A DNA stretch of 64,000 bases from CAWBCI01 sp963787195 (lineage in GTDB: Bacteria; Bacteroidota; Bacteroidia; Bacteroidales; JAGOPY01): positions 71,382-135,381 of the forward strand of contig CAWBCI010000061.1 in assembly GCA_963787195.1 (NCBI GenBank), given 5' to 3'. Below the pieces are notes generated by a model. The model had not been told where the DNA came from and did no database searches. It saw only the letters and a program-made list of their open reading frames with translations. Positions within the stretch are counted from its first letter, which is position 1. The number at the start of each line of letters is the position of its first letter. The position numbers and the translations under genes were made by a program. Positions 25,504 to 34,358 of this stretch are shown here, piece after piece.

Positions 25504-25511
25504 TATCTTTG
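25504..25511 (+). promoter_or_regulatory. -7 promoter element of hup
   Basis: TATCTTTG, an exact TAnnTTTG, 47 bases before the HU start codon. Confidence 0.65.
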
Positions 25512-25557
25512 CTGCCCGATTGGAAAATAAAGTTAAAAATCTAAAATTAATACAGTT

Positions 25558-25848
25558 ATGACTAAAGCAGAAATCGTAGCAGAAATTGCTAACAAAACTG
25601 GGATCGAAAAAGTTGCTGTACAAGCGACCGTAGAAGCATTTATGGAATCAGTTAAGAATTCTCTGGCGAATGGTGAAAATGTGTACTTAAGGGGTTTCGG
25701 TAGCTTTACTATCAAGAAAAGAGCTGAAAAAACCGGACGGAATATTTCAAGGAACACTACCATCATAATACCGGCTCATAACATTCCTGCTTTCAAACCG
25801 GCTAAAACTTTCCTCGGAGAAGTAAAATCAAATGTACGTGTTAAATAA
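25558..25848 (+). CDS. hup: HU-family DNA-binding protein
   Basis: 96 residues. The fold begins with helices MTKAEIVAEIANKTGI, and the DNA-binding beta arm (RGFGSFTIKKRAEKTGRNI, then IPAHNIPAFKPAKTF) is complete, including the intercalating proline region. A dimeric nucleoid protein that bends DNA. It has a strong promoter element and is followed 17 bp later by a tiny basic gene, then by a terminator, so the two form one short transcript. Confidence 0.95.
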   Translation: MTKAEIVAEIANKTGIEKVAVQATVEAFMESVKNSLANGENVYLRGFGSFTIKKRAEKTGRNISRNTTIIIPAHNIPAFKPAKTFLGEVKSNVRVK

Positions 25849-25865
25849 ATTAAAAGATTTGTGAC

Positions 25866-25955
25866 ATGCCAAGCGGGAAAAAAAGAAAGAGACATAAGAT
25901 GGCAACCCACAAGCGTAAGAAACGTTTGCGGAAGAATAGGCACAAGAAGAAATAA
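25866..25955 (+). CDS. Tiny basic mS38/COX24-like protein (29 aa)
   Basis: 29 residues, starting MPSGKKRKRHKMATHK and ending NRHKKK; 19 of 29 are Lys, Arg or His. Short Lys/Arg proteins of this kind are placed in the AURKAIP1/COX24 family, which includes mitochondrial mS38 and mycobacterial bS22 of the small ribosomal subunit. It lies 17 bp after hup and just before a strong terminator. It is probably a ribosome-bound protein; in Bacteroidota that role is inferred. The coding frame is short, but its composition and conserved place between hup and rng make it real. Confidence 0.78.
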   Translation: MPSGKKRKRHKMATHKRKKRLRKNRHKKK

Positions 25956-25988
25956 TCTTATTTTCTTAAAATAGAAATCGATCGGGGT

Positions 25989-26020
25989 TAGTTCCACGGT
26001 ACTACGGTGCCGTGGAATTA
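25989..26020 (+). terminator. Intrinsic terminator of the hup transcript with UACG tetraloop
   Basis: TAGTTCCACGGTAC pairs with GTGCCGTGGAATTA over 14 positions (two G-U), closed by C(UACG)G, a very stable UNCG-class tetraloop. A T-rich stretch follows. Confidence 0.85.
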
Positions 26021-26104
26021 ATTTCTGTTTATGCCTTTTAGCCGGTAGTTTTTTTAATTACCAATACCTCCTTTATGAAAAAGGTTTTTTAAATTGCCTT
26101 CACT

Positions 26105-27655
26105 GTGGAAAGGGAACTGATAATAGATGCGAAGTCGGGAGAAGTCGAAATAGCCTTACTCGAGGACAAAGCCCTTGTAGAAATACACAAGGAAATAAGT
26201 GATAAAAGTTTTCAGGTCGGAGATATTTATCTCGGCAAGGTTCGTAAGATCATGCCAGGCCTTAATGCTGCTTTTGTGAATGTTGGGTTCGAGAAGGATG
26301 CATTCCTGCATTATCTCGACCTTGGGCCACAGGTTCGCACCCTGATAAAATACACCAAACTTTCTGTTACCGGGAAAGCCTCCAAATTACCCCTGGAGCA
26401 GTTCATCGCTGAACCGGATATCGATAAAACGGATAAGATCGGGAACGTATTGAAAGCCAATCAGCCCATGCTGGTTCAGATAGAAAAAGAACCCATCTCA
26501 TCCAAAGGCCCCCGGATCTCTTCAGAAATTTCGTTTGCCGGACGCTACCTGGTCCTGGTACCATTTTCCAATCGTATATCGGTATCCCAAAAGATCAAGA
26601 GCGTAGAGGAAAGAAACCGTCTGAAAAGACTGATCACCAGCATTAAACCGAAAAATTTCGGGATAATAATCCGGACTGTAGCCGAGGATAAAATGGTAGC
26701 TGAATTGGATGCCGACTTGAGAAGCCTGGTTGATAAATGGAACCAGACAGTTAAAAAACTTAAAGATGCAATTCCGCCTTATAAGGTTCTAAGCGAAATG
26801 GATCGCACTTCGGTGCTGATCAGGGACCTGCTGAATGAATCCTTCAACAATATCCATGTCAACGATACAGCCCTCTATGATGAAATCAAGGTCTTCATTG
26901 AGAGGATCGCTCCAAAGAAGGTCGATATAGTTAAGCTCTATAAGGGCCGGGTTCCGATCTTTGAGACTTTCGGAGTTGATAAGCAGATAAAGAACTCATT
27001 TGGCAAAACAGTCGGTATCAAAAGCGGTATTTATCTTGTAATTGAGCATACGGAAGCACTCCATGTCATTGATGTGAACAGTGGACACCGTACCAAGAAA
27101 GAAAATAACCAGGAAGAAAATGCCCTGGCAGTTAACCTGGAGGCCGCTACTGAAATTGCGAGACAACTCAGGTTGCGGGATATGGGCGGGATTATCGTGG
27201 TCGACTTTATCGACATGCATGAAGCCAAAAACAGGCGAAAACTTTACCAGCAACTGAAGGATGAGATGGATAAAGACAATTCCAAGCATACTATCCTTCC
27301 TCCCAGCAAATTCGGCCTGGTACAGATTACGCGGCAGAGGGTGAGACCTGAAAGGGAGATAGAAGTGCTGGAAGAATGCCCGACCTGCAAAGGTTCCGGA
27401 AAAATACGCCCGAGTGTATTGTTGACCGATGAGATTGAAAATAATATCAAATATCTTCTTGAAGAACAGAATGAACCTTATCTCAGCATTACAGTTCATC
27501 CATATTTGTATGCCTTCCTGAAAAAAGGATTCCCTTCGGTTCAGATGAAATGGTATTTTACCTATAAAAAATGGATCAGGCTGAAACCTATGTCGGCCCA
27601 TTCCCTTCTCGAATATCACTTCTATAATAAAGAAGAAGACGAGATCAAAATGTAG
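26105..27655 (+). CDS. rng: Ribonuclease E/G family protein
   Basis: 516 residues, RNase G size without the RNase E scaffold tail. The S1-like RNA-binding domain is near the start (GDIYLGKVRKIMPGLNAAFVNVG). The catalytic DNase-I-like region includes HVIDVNSG and IIVVDFIDM, and the zinc-link CPTCKGSGK follows. It processes rRNA and starts mRNA decay by 5'-end-dependent cleavage. The start is a GTG at 26105: an in-frame stop lies close upstream, no ATG is available, and no clear Shine-Dalgarno is seen, as is common in Bacteroidota. Confidence 0.94.
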   Translation: MERELIIDAKSGEVEIALLEDKALVEIHKEISDKSFQVGDIYLGKVRKIMPGLNAAFVNVGFEKDAFLHYLDLGPQVRTLIKYTKLSVTGKASKLPLEQFIAEPDIDKTDKIGNVLKANQPMLVQIEKEPISSKGPRISSEISFAGRYLVLVPFSNRISVSQKIKSVEERNRLKRLITSIKPKNFGIIIRTVAEDKMVAELDADLRSLVDKWNQTVKKLKDAIPPYKVLSEMDRTSVLIRDLLNESFNNIHVNDTALYDEIKVFIERIAPKKVDIVKLYKGRVPIFETFGVDKQIKNSFGKTVGIKSGIYLVIEHTEALHVIDVNSGHRTKKENNQEENALAVNLEAATEIARQLRLRDMGGIIVVDFIDMHEAKNRRKLYQQLKDEMDKDNSKHTILPPSKFGLVQITRQRVRPEREIEVLEECPTCKGSGKIRPSVLLTDEIENNIKYLLEEQNEPYLSITVHPYLYAFLKKGFPSVQMKWYFTYKKWIRLKPMSAHSLLEYHFYNKEEDEIKM

Positions 27656-27806
27656 GAAAATATCCGGTCTGTTTTTGAAACACCTTCGGCTGGCATCAGA
27701 AAACTCAATATTGTAGCTTAATATTATCCTTCCCGGGAATATCCCGACTTCCCTGATTTAATATTTTAGTCATGTAAAGGCCGGCCCGGTAAAACATTAA
27801 ATAATT

Positions 27807-27814
27807 TATCTTTG
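27807..27814 (+). promoter_or_regulatory. -7 promoter element of trpS
   Basis: TATCTTTG, an exact TAnnTTTG, whose final G is only 5 bases before the trpS ATG. The transcript would be leaderless or nearly so. Confidence 0.6.
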
Positions 27815-27818
27815 CGCC

Positions 27819-28814
27819 ATGGAAACAGTAGTAAGCGGAATCAGGCCAACGGGAAACCTTCACCTTGGCAATTACTTCGGAGCACTCAAAAACTTCGTGA
27901 AAATGCAGGAAGAGCATAACTGCTTCTTCTTTATTGCGGATTATCATTCCCTGACCACCCATCCGACCCCTGCCGACCTTCACGGGAACGTTCAGCAGGT
28001 CCTCTCGGAATACCTGGCCTGTGGTCTTGATCCTGAAAAATCTACCTTATATATACAAAGCGATGTACCCGAAACTGCTGAGCTTTATCTCCTGCTCAAT
28101 ATGAATGCTTATGTAGGAGAGCTTGAAAGATGTACCTCATTCAAGGAAAAGATCCGTAAACATCCAGACAATATCAATGCAGGGCTCTTAACTTACCCAA
28201 CACTGATGGCAGCGGATATCATCATTCACAAGGCTCATAAAGTACCGGTTGGTAAAGATCAGGAACAGCACCTGGAAATGACACGTACTTTTGCACGCAG
28301 ATTTAACCGCGTGTATAACAATGAATACTTTCCCGAGCCACTAGCCTTTAATTTCGGTGAACAGCTCCTTAAAATACCAGGATTGGATGGAAGTGGCAAG
28401 ATGGGAAAATCGGAGGGCGAAGGTAATGCCATTTTCCTGGTGGATGCGCCTGAAGTGATCCGGAAAAAGGTGATGCGGGCGGTGACCGACAGTGGGCCTA
28501 CTGAAATGAACCAACCAAAACCGGAAGCAATCAACAATCTCTTCATGCTTATGAAAGCAGTTTCTGATGCTTCTACTATCAGTCATTTCGATGAACTTTA
28601 CAATAATTGTCAGATCCGTTATGGTGACCTGAAGAAACAGCTTGCTGAAGATATTATCAAATTCACCAGCCCGATTCGGGAACGTATACTCGATATTTCT
28701 TCCAATACAGAATATCTTCACAAAGTAGTATCAATAGGCCGCGATAAAGCCCGGGCCAGCGCTGATAAGACCGTACAGGATGTCAGGCACATCATCGGAT
28801 TCAGGGAGTTCTGA
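27819..28814 (+). CDS. trpS: Tryptophan--tRNA ligase
   Basis: 331 residues, class I synthetase. The nucleotide-binding HIGH-type motif is TGNLHLGNYFGAL; the KMSKS loop reads KMGKSEG, a frequent variant in this enzyme. The specificity region GELERCTSFKEK and the dimerisation helices are normal. It charges tRNA-Trp. The next gene, hflX, follows after 69 bp and may be co-transcribed. Confidence 0.96.
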   Translation: METVVSGIRPTGNLHLGNYFGALKNFVKMQEEHNCFFFIADYHSLTTHPTPADLHGNVQQVLSEYLACGLDPEKSTLYIQSDVPETAELYLLLNMNAYVGELERCTSFKEKIRKHPDNINAGLLTYPTLMAADIIIHKAHKVPVGKDQEQHLEMTRTFARRFNRVYNNEYFPEPLAFNFGEQLLKIPGLDGSGKMGKSEGEGNAIFLVDAPEVIRKKVMRAVTDSGPTEMNQPKPEAINNLFMLMKAVSDASTISHFDELYNNCQIRYGDLKKQLAEDIIKFTSPIRERILDISSNTEYLHKVVSIGRDKARASADKTVQDVRHIIGFREF

Positions 28815-28883
28815 AATACTTCATTGAATACCAAAAAATATAAAATAATGCCAGGAGCTTGAAATAACAAGCTTTACTTCTAA

Positions 28884-30092
28884 ATGCAGGAAAAAAAGCA
28901 AATAAGCATCGAACCTGAAAAGGTAGTATTAATAGCAGTAGTTACAGGTAAAACTACCCTGGAACGCGTCAATGAATACCTGGATGAATTGGCCTTTCTG
29001 GTAGATACAGCAGGAGGTATAGCTGTTAAACGTTTCATCCAGAAAATAAGCCATCCTGATTCGGCAACCTATGTTGGATCCGGGAAACTCACAGAGATAA
29101 GGGAGTATATTACAGAAAACGAGATCGACACGGCGGTATTTGATGATGAACTGGGGCCTTCACAACTCCGGAATATAGAACGGGAACTCGACTGTAAAGT
29201 GCTTGACAGGAATAACCTGATTCTGGACATTTTTGCCAGTCGCGCCCGAACAGCCCATGCAAAGACACAGGTGGAACTTGCACAGTATGAATATTTGCTG
29301 CCCCGTCTGACCCGCATGTGGACCCACCTGGAACGTCAGCAGGGAGGTATAGGCATGAGGGGCCCCGGTGAAAGTGAAATTGAGACCGACCGACGTATCG
29401 TCCGCGACCGTATTTCACTCCTCAAAAAGAAACTGATTTCTATCGACCAGGTAATGGCTACCCAGCGGAAAAGCCGCTCGGGCATGGTCAGGGTTGCCCT
29501 GGTGGGTTATACCAATGTTGGAAAATCAACCATTATGAATCTTATCAGCAAATCGGATGTCTTTGCTGAAAACAAACTTTTTGCAACCCTCGACACGACC
29601 GTCAGGAAAGTGGTGATTGAAAATCTGCCCTTCCTGCTTTCCGATACTGTAGGATTTATCCGAAAACTGCCTACAAGCCTGGTTGAATCATTTAAAAGCA
29701 CCCTGGATGAAGTAAGGGAAGCCGACCTTTTACTTCATGTTGTTGACATTTCGCATGCCGATTTCGAGGAACAGATCAACGTGGTGAACCAGACTCTGGC
29801 GGATATCGGGGCCAATGACAAGCCCACTATTCTATTGTTTAACAAGATAGATGCCTATACTTATATTAAAAAGGACCCTGACGACCTAATTCCGCCCGAT
29901 AAAGAGAATATGAGCCTGGAAGATCTTAAACAGACCTGGATGGCCAGGGCCCATAGCCCGGCATTGTTCATCTCAGCAACCGATAAGATGAATATAGAAG
30001 AATTCAAGGCTGTATTGTATGAAGAGGTGAAGAAGATACATGTGACGCGGTATCCATATAATAGCTTCCTGTTTCCGACGGAAAAGGATTAG
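28884..30092 (+). CDS. hflX: Ribosome-associated GTPase HflX
   Basis: 402 residues. The N-terminal HflX subdomain ends in a coiled coil with the motif LERQQGGIGMRGPGESEIE. The G domain then has G1 GYTNVGKST, G3 DTVGFI and G4 NKID. HflX binds the 50S subunit and splits stalled or heat-damaged ribosomes. A small hairpin (AGCTTG...CAAGCT, 28856-28873) lies just before the start. The C-terminal HflX domain is short, as in many Bacteroidota. Confidence 0.95.
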   Translation: MQEKKQISIEPEKVVLIAVVTGKTTLERVNEYLDELAFLVDTAGGIAVKRFIQKISHPDSATYVGSGKLTEIREYITENEIDTAVFDDELGPSQLRNIERELDCKVLDRNNLILDIFASRARTAHAKTQVELAQYEYLLPRLTRMWTHLERQQGGIGMRGPGESEIETDRRIVRDRISLLKKKLISIDQVMATQRKSRSGMVRVALVGYTNVGKSTIMNLISKSDVFAENKLFATLDTTVRKVVIENLPFLLSDTVGFIRKLPTSLVESFKSTLDEVREADLLLHVVDISHADFEEQINVVNQTLADIGANDKPTILLFNKIDAYTYIKKDPDDLIPPDKENMSLEDLKQTWMARAHSPALFISATDKMNIEEFKAVLYEEVKKIHVTRYPYNSFLFPTEKD

Positions 30093-30103
30093 GTAATAGA
30101 TAT

Positions 30104-30207
30104 GGGTATTGGGTATTGGGGAAATGGTAAGTGGTATGATGATTAAGTGACTGACGACTGGATTTGGAATTTGTTTGGAATTTGGAATTTGTTTTTTGGA
30201 ATTTAGA
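30104..30207. repeat. Low-complexity heptamer-type repeats between hflX and lnt
   Basis: Two GGGTATT units (30104-30117), then after a gap a set of ATTTGGA-like units, some stretched by T insertions, ending in ATTTAGA (30162-30207). The basic period is 7 bp, as in the repeats at 6681 and 45763. No gene or clear promoter lies in the 123-bp gap. Confidence 0.7.
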
Positions 30208-30215
30208 ACATAGGT

Positions 30216-31832
30216 ATGATAAAACTGAAAAAAATCCATCTGATAGGTTTGTCTTTCCTGGCTGGCATACTACTCAGTCTGGCCTGGCCGGTGGATGGAT
30301 TCCCGGGATTATTGTTTATAGGTTTCATTCCGATATTGCTGATCGAGGACTATATTTTTGACCACCGGAATGATTTTGGCAGGATAAGTGTTTTCTTCCT
30401 CACTTTCCCGGCTTTTCTAATCTGGAATATCCTGACAACTTGGTGGATATGGGATTCCACAGCCGTCGGGGCCATCCTGGCCATTGTATTGAATTCCATT
30501 TTCATGGCAATGGTCATGTATATTTTTCATCTCTCCCGCAAGGGGCTTGGATCGTCACAGGGACAGTACGGACTGATCTTTTTCTGGATCACTTTTGAGT
30601 ACATACATCACCACTGGGATATAACCTGGCCCTGGCTAAGCCTGGGAAACGGATTTGCTTCCTATTATAAATGGATACAATGGTATGAATTTACCGGGAT
30701 TTTCGGAGGAACGCTCTGGGTGCTCCTGGTGAATATTTTGCTTTATCGTGGATTAAAAAACCTGCTCCTGAAAAAGAATATGTTTTTCGTGGGCTTTCCC
30801 TGGGCCACTGCATTTTTACTTGTCCTGATTCCCCTGATCATCTCTTTTTCAATTTATAATAATTACGAAGAAAAATCCTGGCCTGTAGATGTGGTTGCTG
30901 TTCAACCCAATGTGGATCCTTATAAGGAACAATATTTTCTTCCGCCACCTGTGGTCATTAAAAGAAACCTTGACCTGGCAAAGGAGAAAATGGATTCCAC
31001 AACTGATTTCATCGTGTCGCCCGAATCATCCATACAGGAAAACATTTGGGAACATCACCTGGAAGCTTCTACCAGCCTGGAGACCCTGAAAAAATTCACA
31101 CTCGAACATCCGCGTGTAGGCATTGTGATCGGAGCCTCAACCTTTAAGGAATTTGAAAAAGGAGAGCCCCTATCGCCCACGGCACGAAAATTCAGTGATG
31201 GGGATGGGTATTACGATGCATTTAACACGGCTTTTTACATTGCCGACGGAGCTATTGAGGGAAAGCACCATAAATCAAAACTGACTCCCGGCGTGGAAAG
31301 GATGCCTTTTGCAGGTTTGATGAAACCCATTGAGAAATTCGCGATCAATCTGGGAGGAACTTTTGGAAGCCTGGGAACCGACCCATACAGAACTGTCTTC
31401 ACCCGCAAAAGTGATGGATTAAAAATAGCACCTGTGATCTGTTATGAATCGGTTTATGGGGAATACGTTGCAGAATATATCCGCAAAGGTGCAAACCTGA
31501 TATTCGTGATCACCAATGACGGCTGGTGGGGGGATACTCCCGGTCACCGGCAGCATTTTACCTTCTCCCGCCTGAGAGCTATAGAAACGCGAAGGAGCGT
31601 AGCCCGCTCAGCCAATACCGGCACATCAGCCTTCATCGACCAGCGGGGGGATGCATTCCAGATGACCAAATACTGGGTGCAAACTGCCATAAGACAGAAG
31701 ATCAACGCCAACGACAGCATCACTTTCTATGTGAAATACGGGGATTACATAGCACGCGTTTCGGCCTTCGTGGCAGTGTTCCTGCTGCTGTTTACCATTG
31801 CAAGGATATTGATGCATAGGAAAAAGAGGTGA
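30216..31832 (+). CDS. lnt: Apolipoprotein N-acyltransferase
   Basis: 538 residues. N-terminal membrane helices (about 1-215) are followed by a periplasmic carbon-nitrogen hydrolase domain and a final anchor helix (about 508-530). The catalytic triad can be assigned to Glu in SPESSIQEN, Lys in KSKLTPGVERMPF and Cys in ICYESVYGEY. It adds the third acyl chain to lipoproteins in the inner membrane. The window encodes several lipoprotein clients (hexaheme cytochrome, GldD, GH3, the end-of-window lipoproteins). Confidence 0.94.
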   Translation: MIKLKKIHLIGLSFLAGILLSLAWPVDGFPGLLFIGFIPILLIEDYIFDHRNDFGRISVFFLTFPAFLIWNILTTWWIWDSTAVGAILAIVLNSIFMAMVMYIFHLSRKGLGSSQGQYGLIFFWITFEYIHHHWDITWPWLSLGNGFASYYKWIQWYEFTGIFGGTLWVLLVNILLYRGLKNLLLKKNMFFVGFPWATAFLLVLIPLIISFSIYNNYEEKSWPVDVVAVQPNVDPYKEQYFLPPPVVIKRNLDLAKEKMDSTTDFIVSPESSIQENIWEHHLEASTSLETLKKFTLEHPRVGIVIGASTFKEFEKGEPLSPTARKFSDGDGYYDAFNTAFYIADGAIEGKHHKSKLTPGVERMPFAGLMKPIEKFAINLGGTFGSLGTDPYRTVFTRKSDGLKIAPVICYESVYGEYVAEYIRKGANLIFVITNDGWWGDTPGHRQHFTFSRLRAIETRRSVARSANTGTSAFIDQRGDAFQMTKYWVQTAIRQKINANDSITFYVKYGDYIARVSAFVAVFLLLFTIARILMHRKKR

Positions 31833-31837
31833 TCAAT

Positions 31838-31894
31838 GTAGGGCCAGGTCGCGACCTGGCCGTACTGGTCGCGACCTGGCCCTACACCGTTTTT
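31838..31894. repeat. Nested palindromic repeat, probable bidirectional terminator
   Basis: GTAGGGCCAGGTCGCGACC and its exact inverse flank a 10-base spacer, and each arm is part of the self-complementary CCAGGTCGCGACCTGG. A TTTTT run follows. It lies between the convergent lnt and ABC permease genes. The GC-rich sequence stands out from the surroundings and resembles REP-like intergenic repeats. Confidence 0.85.
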
Positions 31895-31930
31895 AACAAA
31901 GTATATTTTCAGAATCCTGAATACATCCCC

Positions 31931-34345
31931 CTATTCATACTTCAGCGCCTTCACCGGATCTGTCGAGGCTGCCTGCAGCGCTTTATAGCTCACTGTTACA
32001 ACGGCAATGAACAGGGCTGCCAATCCGGAAAGCACGAAGACCCAGAGATAATCCACAATTTCGATACGGTAGGCAAAAGTTTGCAACCACCGGTAGACGA
32101 GGTAATAAACCAGGGGCCAGGCTATCACGTTGGCGAGCAACACCCATTTCGAGAATTCTCTGCCCAGCTTCATCACCAGCCCGGTAACGGAAGCCCCCAG
32201 GACTTTACGTATACCTATTTCTTTTGTGCGTTGCTCAGCCGAATAGGCAGCCAGCCCGAACAGACCCAGACATGCTATGAATATGGCCAGGATGGTGAAA
32301 TAAATGAAGAGGGTCCCCATCCTGGCTTCCGAAGCCTGTTCCTTCTTCATATCTTCAGCCATAAAACTATAGTCGAAAGGAAAAGCCTGTTCCATCTCCT
32401 CCCATTTATCTCTGATCTGACTGATCTGGGAATTAACGTTTCCCGGTTGAAGTCGTAATGAAAGATAATTCGGGTTTTGCCTGCCCATAGTGATCATAGC
32501 CGGTTCGACAGGGTCGGTTAGAGGCTTGAAGTTATAGTCTTTTAAGATCCCAATAATATGGTAAGCAGTGGCAGAATCATTACCGAAGGAAAAGATCTTT
32601 TTACCTATAGGTTCTTTCCAGCCTAACTTCTTTACCAGGGTCTGATTGATGAGCACAGCCATACTGTCGGTTCCCATTGAAGGATCAAAATTCCTGCCCT
32701 GAACTATCTGCATTCCCATAGTTGGCACAAAATCCTGGTCGCCACTCATAGTATAGATGATCCAGGGTGATTTACTGTCGATACCTTCAGGGACAAAGCC
32801 TATACCGCTGAGCTGGCGATTAGGGGTACCGTTTGAAATACTGGCCTGAGCTACGAATGAAAGGCTTTTGAATTGCTGCTTAAAATACTCAGCCTTCTGT
32901 TTCAGGCGCTCCCCCCTCAGGGGAATCACCATCAGATGCTCCTGGTCGAAGCCCAGGTTTTTATGGCGGAGGTATCCGAGTTGTTCATAGATGAGTATGG
33001 TGGATATCAGGAGTATGATGGAAATAGTGAACTGCAGTACTACCAGCACATTCCGCATTAAGGGTTTTTTCCTGCTCTTGAAAGCCTCTCCTTTGATAAC
33101 CCTAATCGGCCGGAACGAGGAAAGCACGAATGCCGGGTAGCTCCCGGCAAGTATTCCCACAACAACAACCAGGGCCAGCAGGAAGACCAGGTTATAACCT
33201 TCCAGCAGATGCATCTCAAGATGCAGACCGGTGAGGTCGCTGAATACCGGCATGACCAGTTCAACAAAAAACAGGGCAAAGACGATCCCTCCCAGGCTCA
33301 ATAGCAGGGATTCACCTAAAAACTGCCTGATAAGTTGTCCGCGGGATGCCCCGCAAACCTTGCGCAATCCCACTTCCCTGCTACGCTTAATGGAACGTGC
33401 CGTCGACAGGTTCATGAAATTGATGCAGGCGATCACCAGGATGAAGAGGGCAATGGCAGCGAAAGTATAGATATAATTCATATCGCTGTTGGATCCCAGT
33501 TCGGCCATGAGATGGGATCTCAAGTGGATATCCTCCACCGGCTGAAGGTACGGAACGAATTCGATGCTCCCCAATGCAGCCAGGTCCCCCATATTTTTTC
33601 TGACAGCTTCATCCATTTTCTTATTCAGATCCTGAATATTCACGCCCGGTTTCAGTTGAACATAAGTATGGATATTCAGGGAACCCCAGTTATCATCATA
33701 GCCCTCCTGTGAATTTTGGGCTTTTGCCCACTGTTTCGCTGTTTCAAGGGATATCAGCATATTGAATTTCATATGGGAGTTATCAGGGATATCTTCCAGT
33801 ATGCCGGTAACTTTCAGATTGTCCTTGTCATTCACCCTGAGTACCTTCCCCATGGCATCTTCATCCCCGAAGAATTTCCTGGCTGCACTGCGGGTAAGAA
33901 CCACGTTTAATGGTTCTCTCAAAGCTGTTGTGGGAGATCCTTCCAACATATGAAAGGAAAACATTTCGAGGAAGGTGGAATCCACGAAATATACATCGCT
34001 CTCATAAAATTTATTCTCTCCGTTGGCAAAGAAGAAATTACTCCCGGCCCCGTCGACCCGGCATACATTCCGGATCTCAGGAAAATCGCTTTTTAAAGGC
34101 AGGGCCAGGGCGGGCATGGTCACAGCCACATTGAAATAATCATCGGATATCCGTCCGTTCATGCAAACCCTGTAGAGGTCTTCATGATCATCCAAAAACT
34201 TATCATAACTCAGTTCGTGGGTTATATAGATGAAAATGAGTATACATGTTGCCATGCCTATGGCCAGTCCTGAAATATTTATCAGGGAATAAGTGCCATA
34301 CCTCCAAAGGTTACGAAAAGCTGTCTTGAAATAATTTCTCAGCAT
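31931..34345 (-). CDS. FtsX/MacB-family ABC transporter permease (third of three)
   Basis: 804 residues. A first membrane helix (about 21-42) precedes a large periplasmic MacB-type core, three helices around 285-425, then a second periplasmic core and three final helices (about 680-800): a duplicated MacB_PCD-FtsX layout. FtsX-type motifs flank the helices (REVGLRKVCGASRGQLIRQF and TKEIGIRKVLGASVTGLV). Such proteins work as mechanotransmission pumps on periplasmic substrates. It starts 13 bp after the preceding permease and is last in the operon. The substrate is unknown; peptide, lipid or antibiotic efflux is possible. Confidence 0.88.
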   Translation of the reverse strand: MLRNYFKTAFRNLWRYGTYSLINISGLAIGMATCILIFIYITHELSYDKFLDDHEDLYRVCMNGRISDDYFNVAVTMPALALPLKSDFPEIRNVCRVDGAGSNFFFANGENKFYESDVYFVDSTFLEMFSFHMLEGSPTTALREPLNVVLTRSAARKFFGDEDAMGKVLRVNDKDNLKVTGILEDIPDNSHMKFNMLISLETAKQWAKAQNSQEGYDDNWGSLNIHTYVQLKPGVNIQDLNKKMDEAVRKNMGDLAALGSIEFVPYLQPVEDIHLRSHLMAELGSNSDMNYIYTFAAIALFILVIACINFMNLSTARSIKRSREVGLRKVCGASRGQLIRQFLGESLLLSLGGIVFALFFVELVMPVFSDLTGLHLEMHLLEGYNLVFLLALVVVVGILAGSYPAFVLSSFRPIRVIKGEAFKSRKKPLMRNVLVVLQFTISIILLISTILIYEQLGYLRHKNLGFDQEHLMVIPLRGERLKQKAEYFKQQFKSLSFVAQASISNGTPNRQLSGIGFVPEGIDSKSPWIIYTMSGDQDFVPTMGMQIVQGRNFDPSMGTDSMAVLINQTLVKKLGWKEPIGKKIFSFGNDSATAYHIIGILKDYNFKPLTDPVEPAMITMGRQNPNYLSLRLQPGNVNSQISQIRDKWEEMEQAFPFDYSFMAEDMKKEQASEARMGTLFIYFTILAIFIACLGLFGLAAYSAEQRTKEIGIRKVLGASVTGLVMKLGREFSKWVLLANVIAWPLVYYLVYRWLQTFAYRIEIVDYLWVFVLSGLAALFIAVVTVSYKALQAASTDPVKALKYE

Positions 34346-34358
34346 AAATTAAGTTTGC

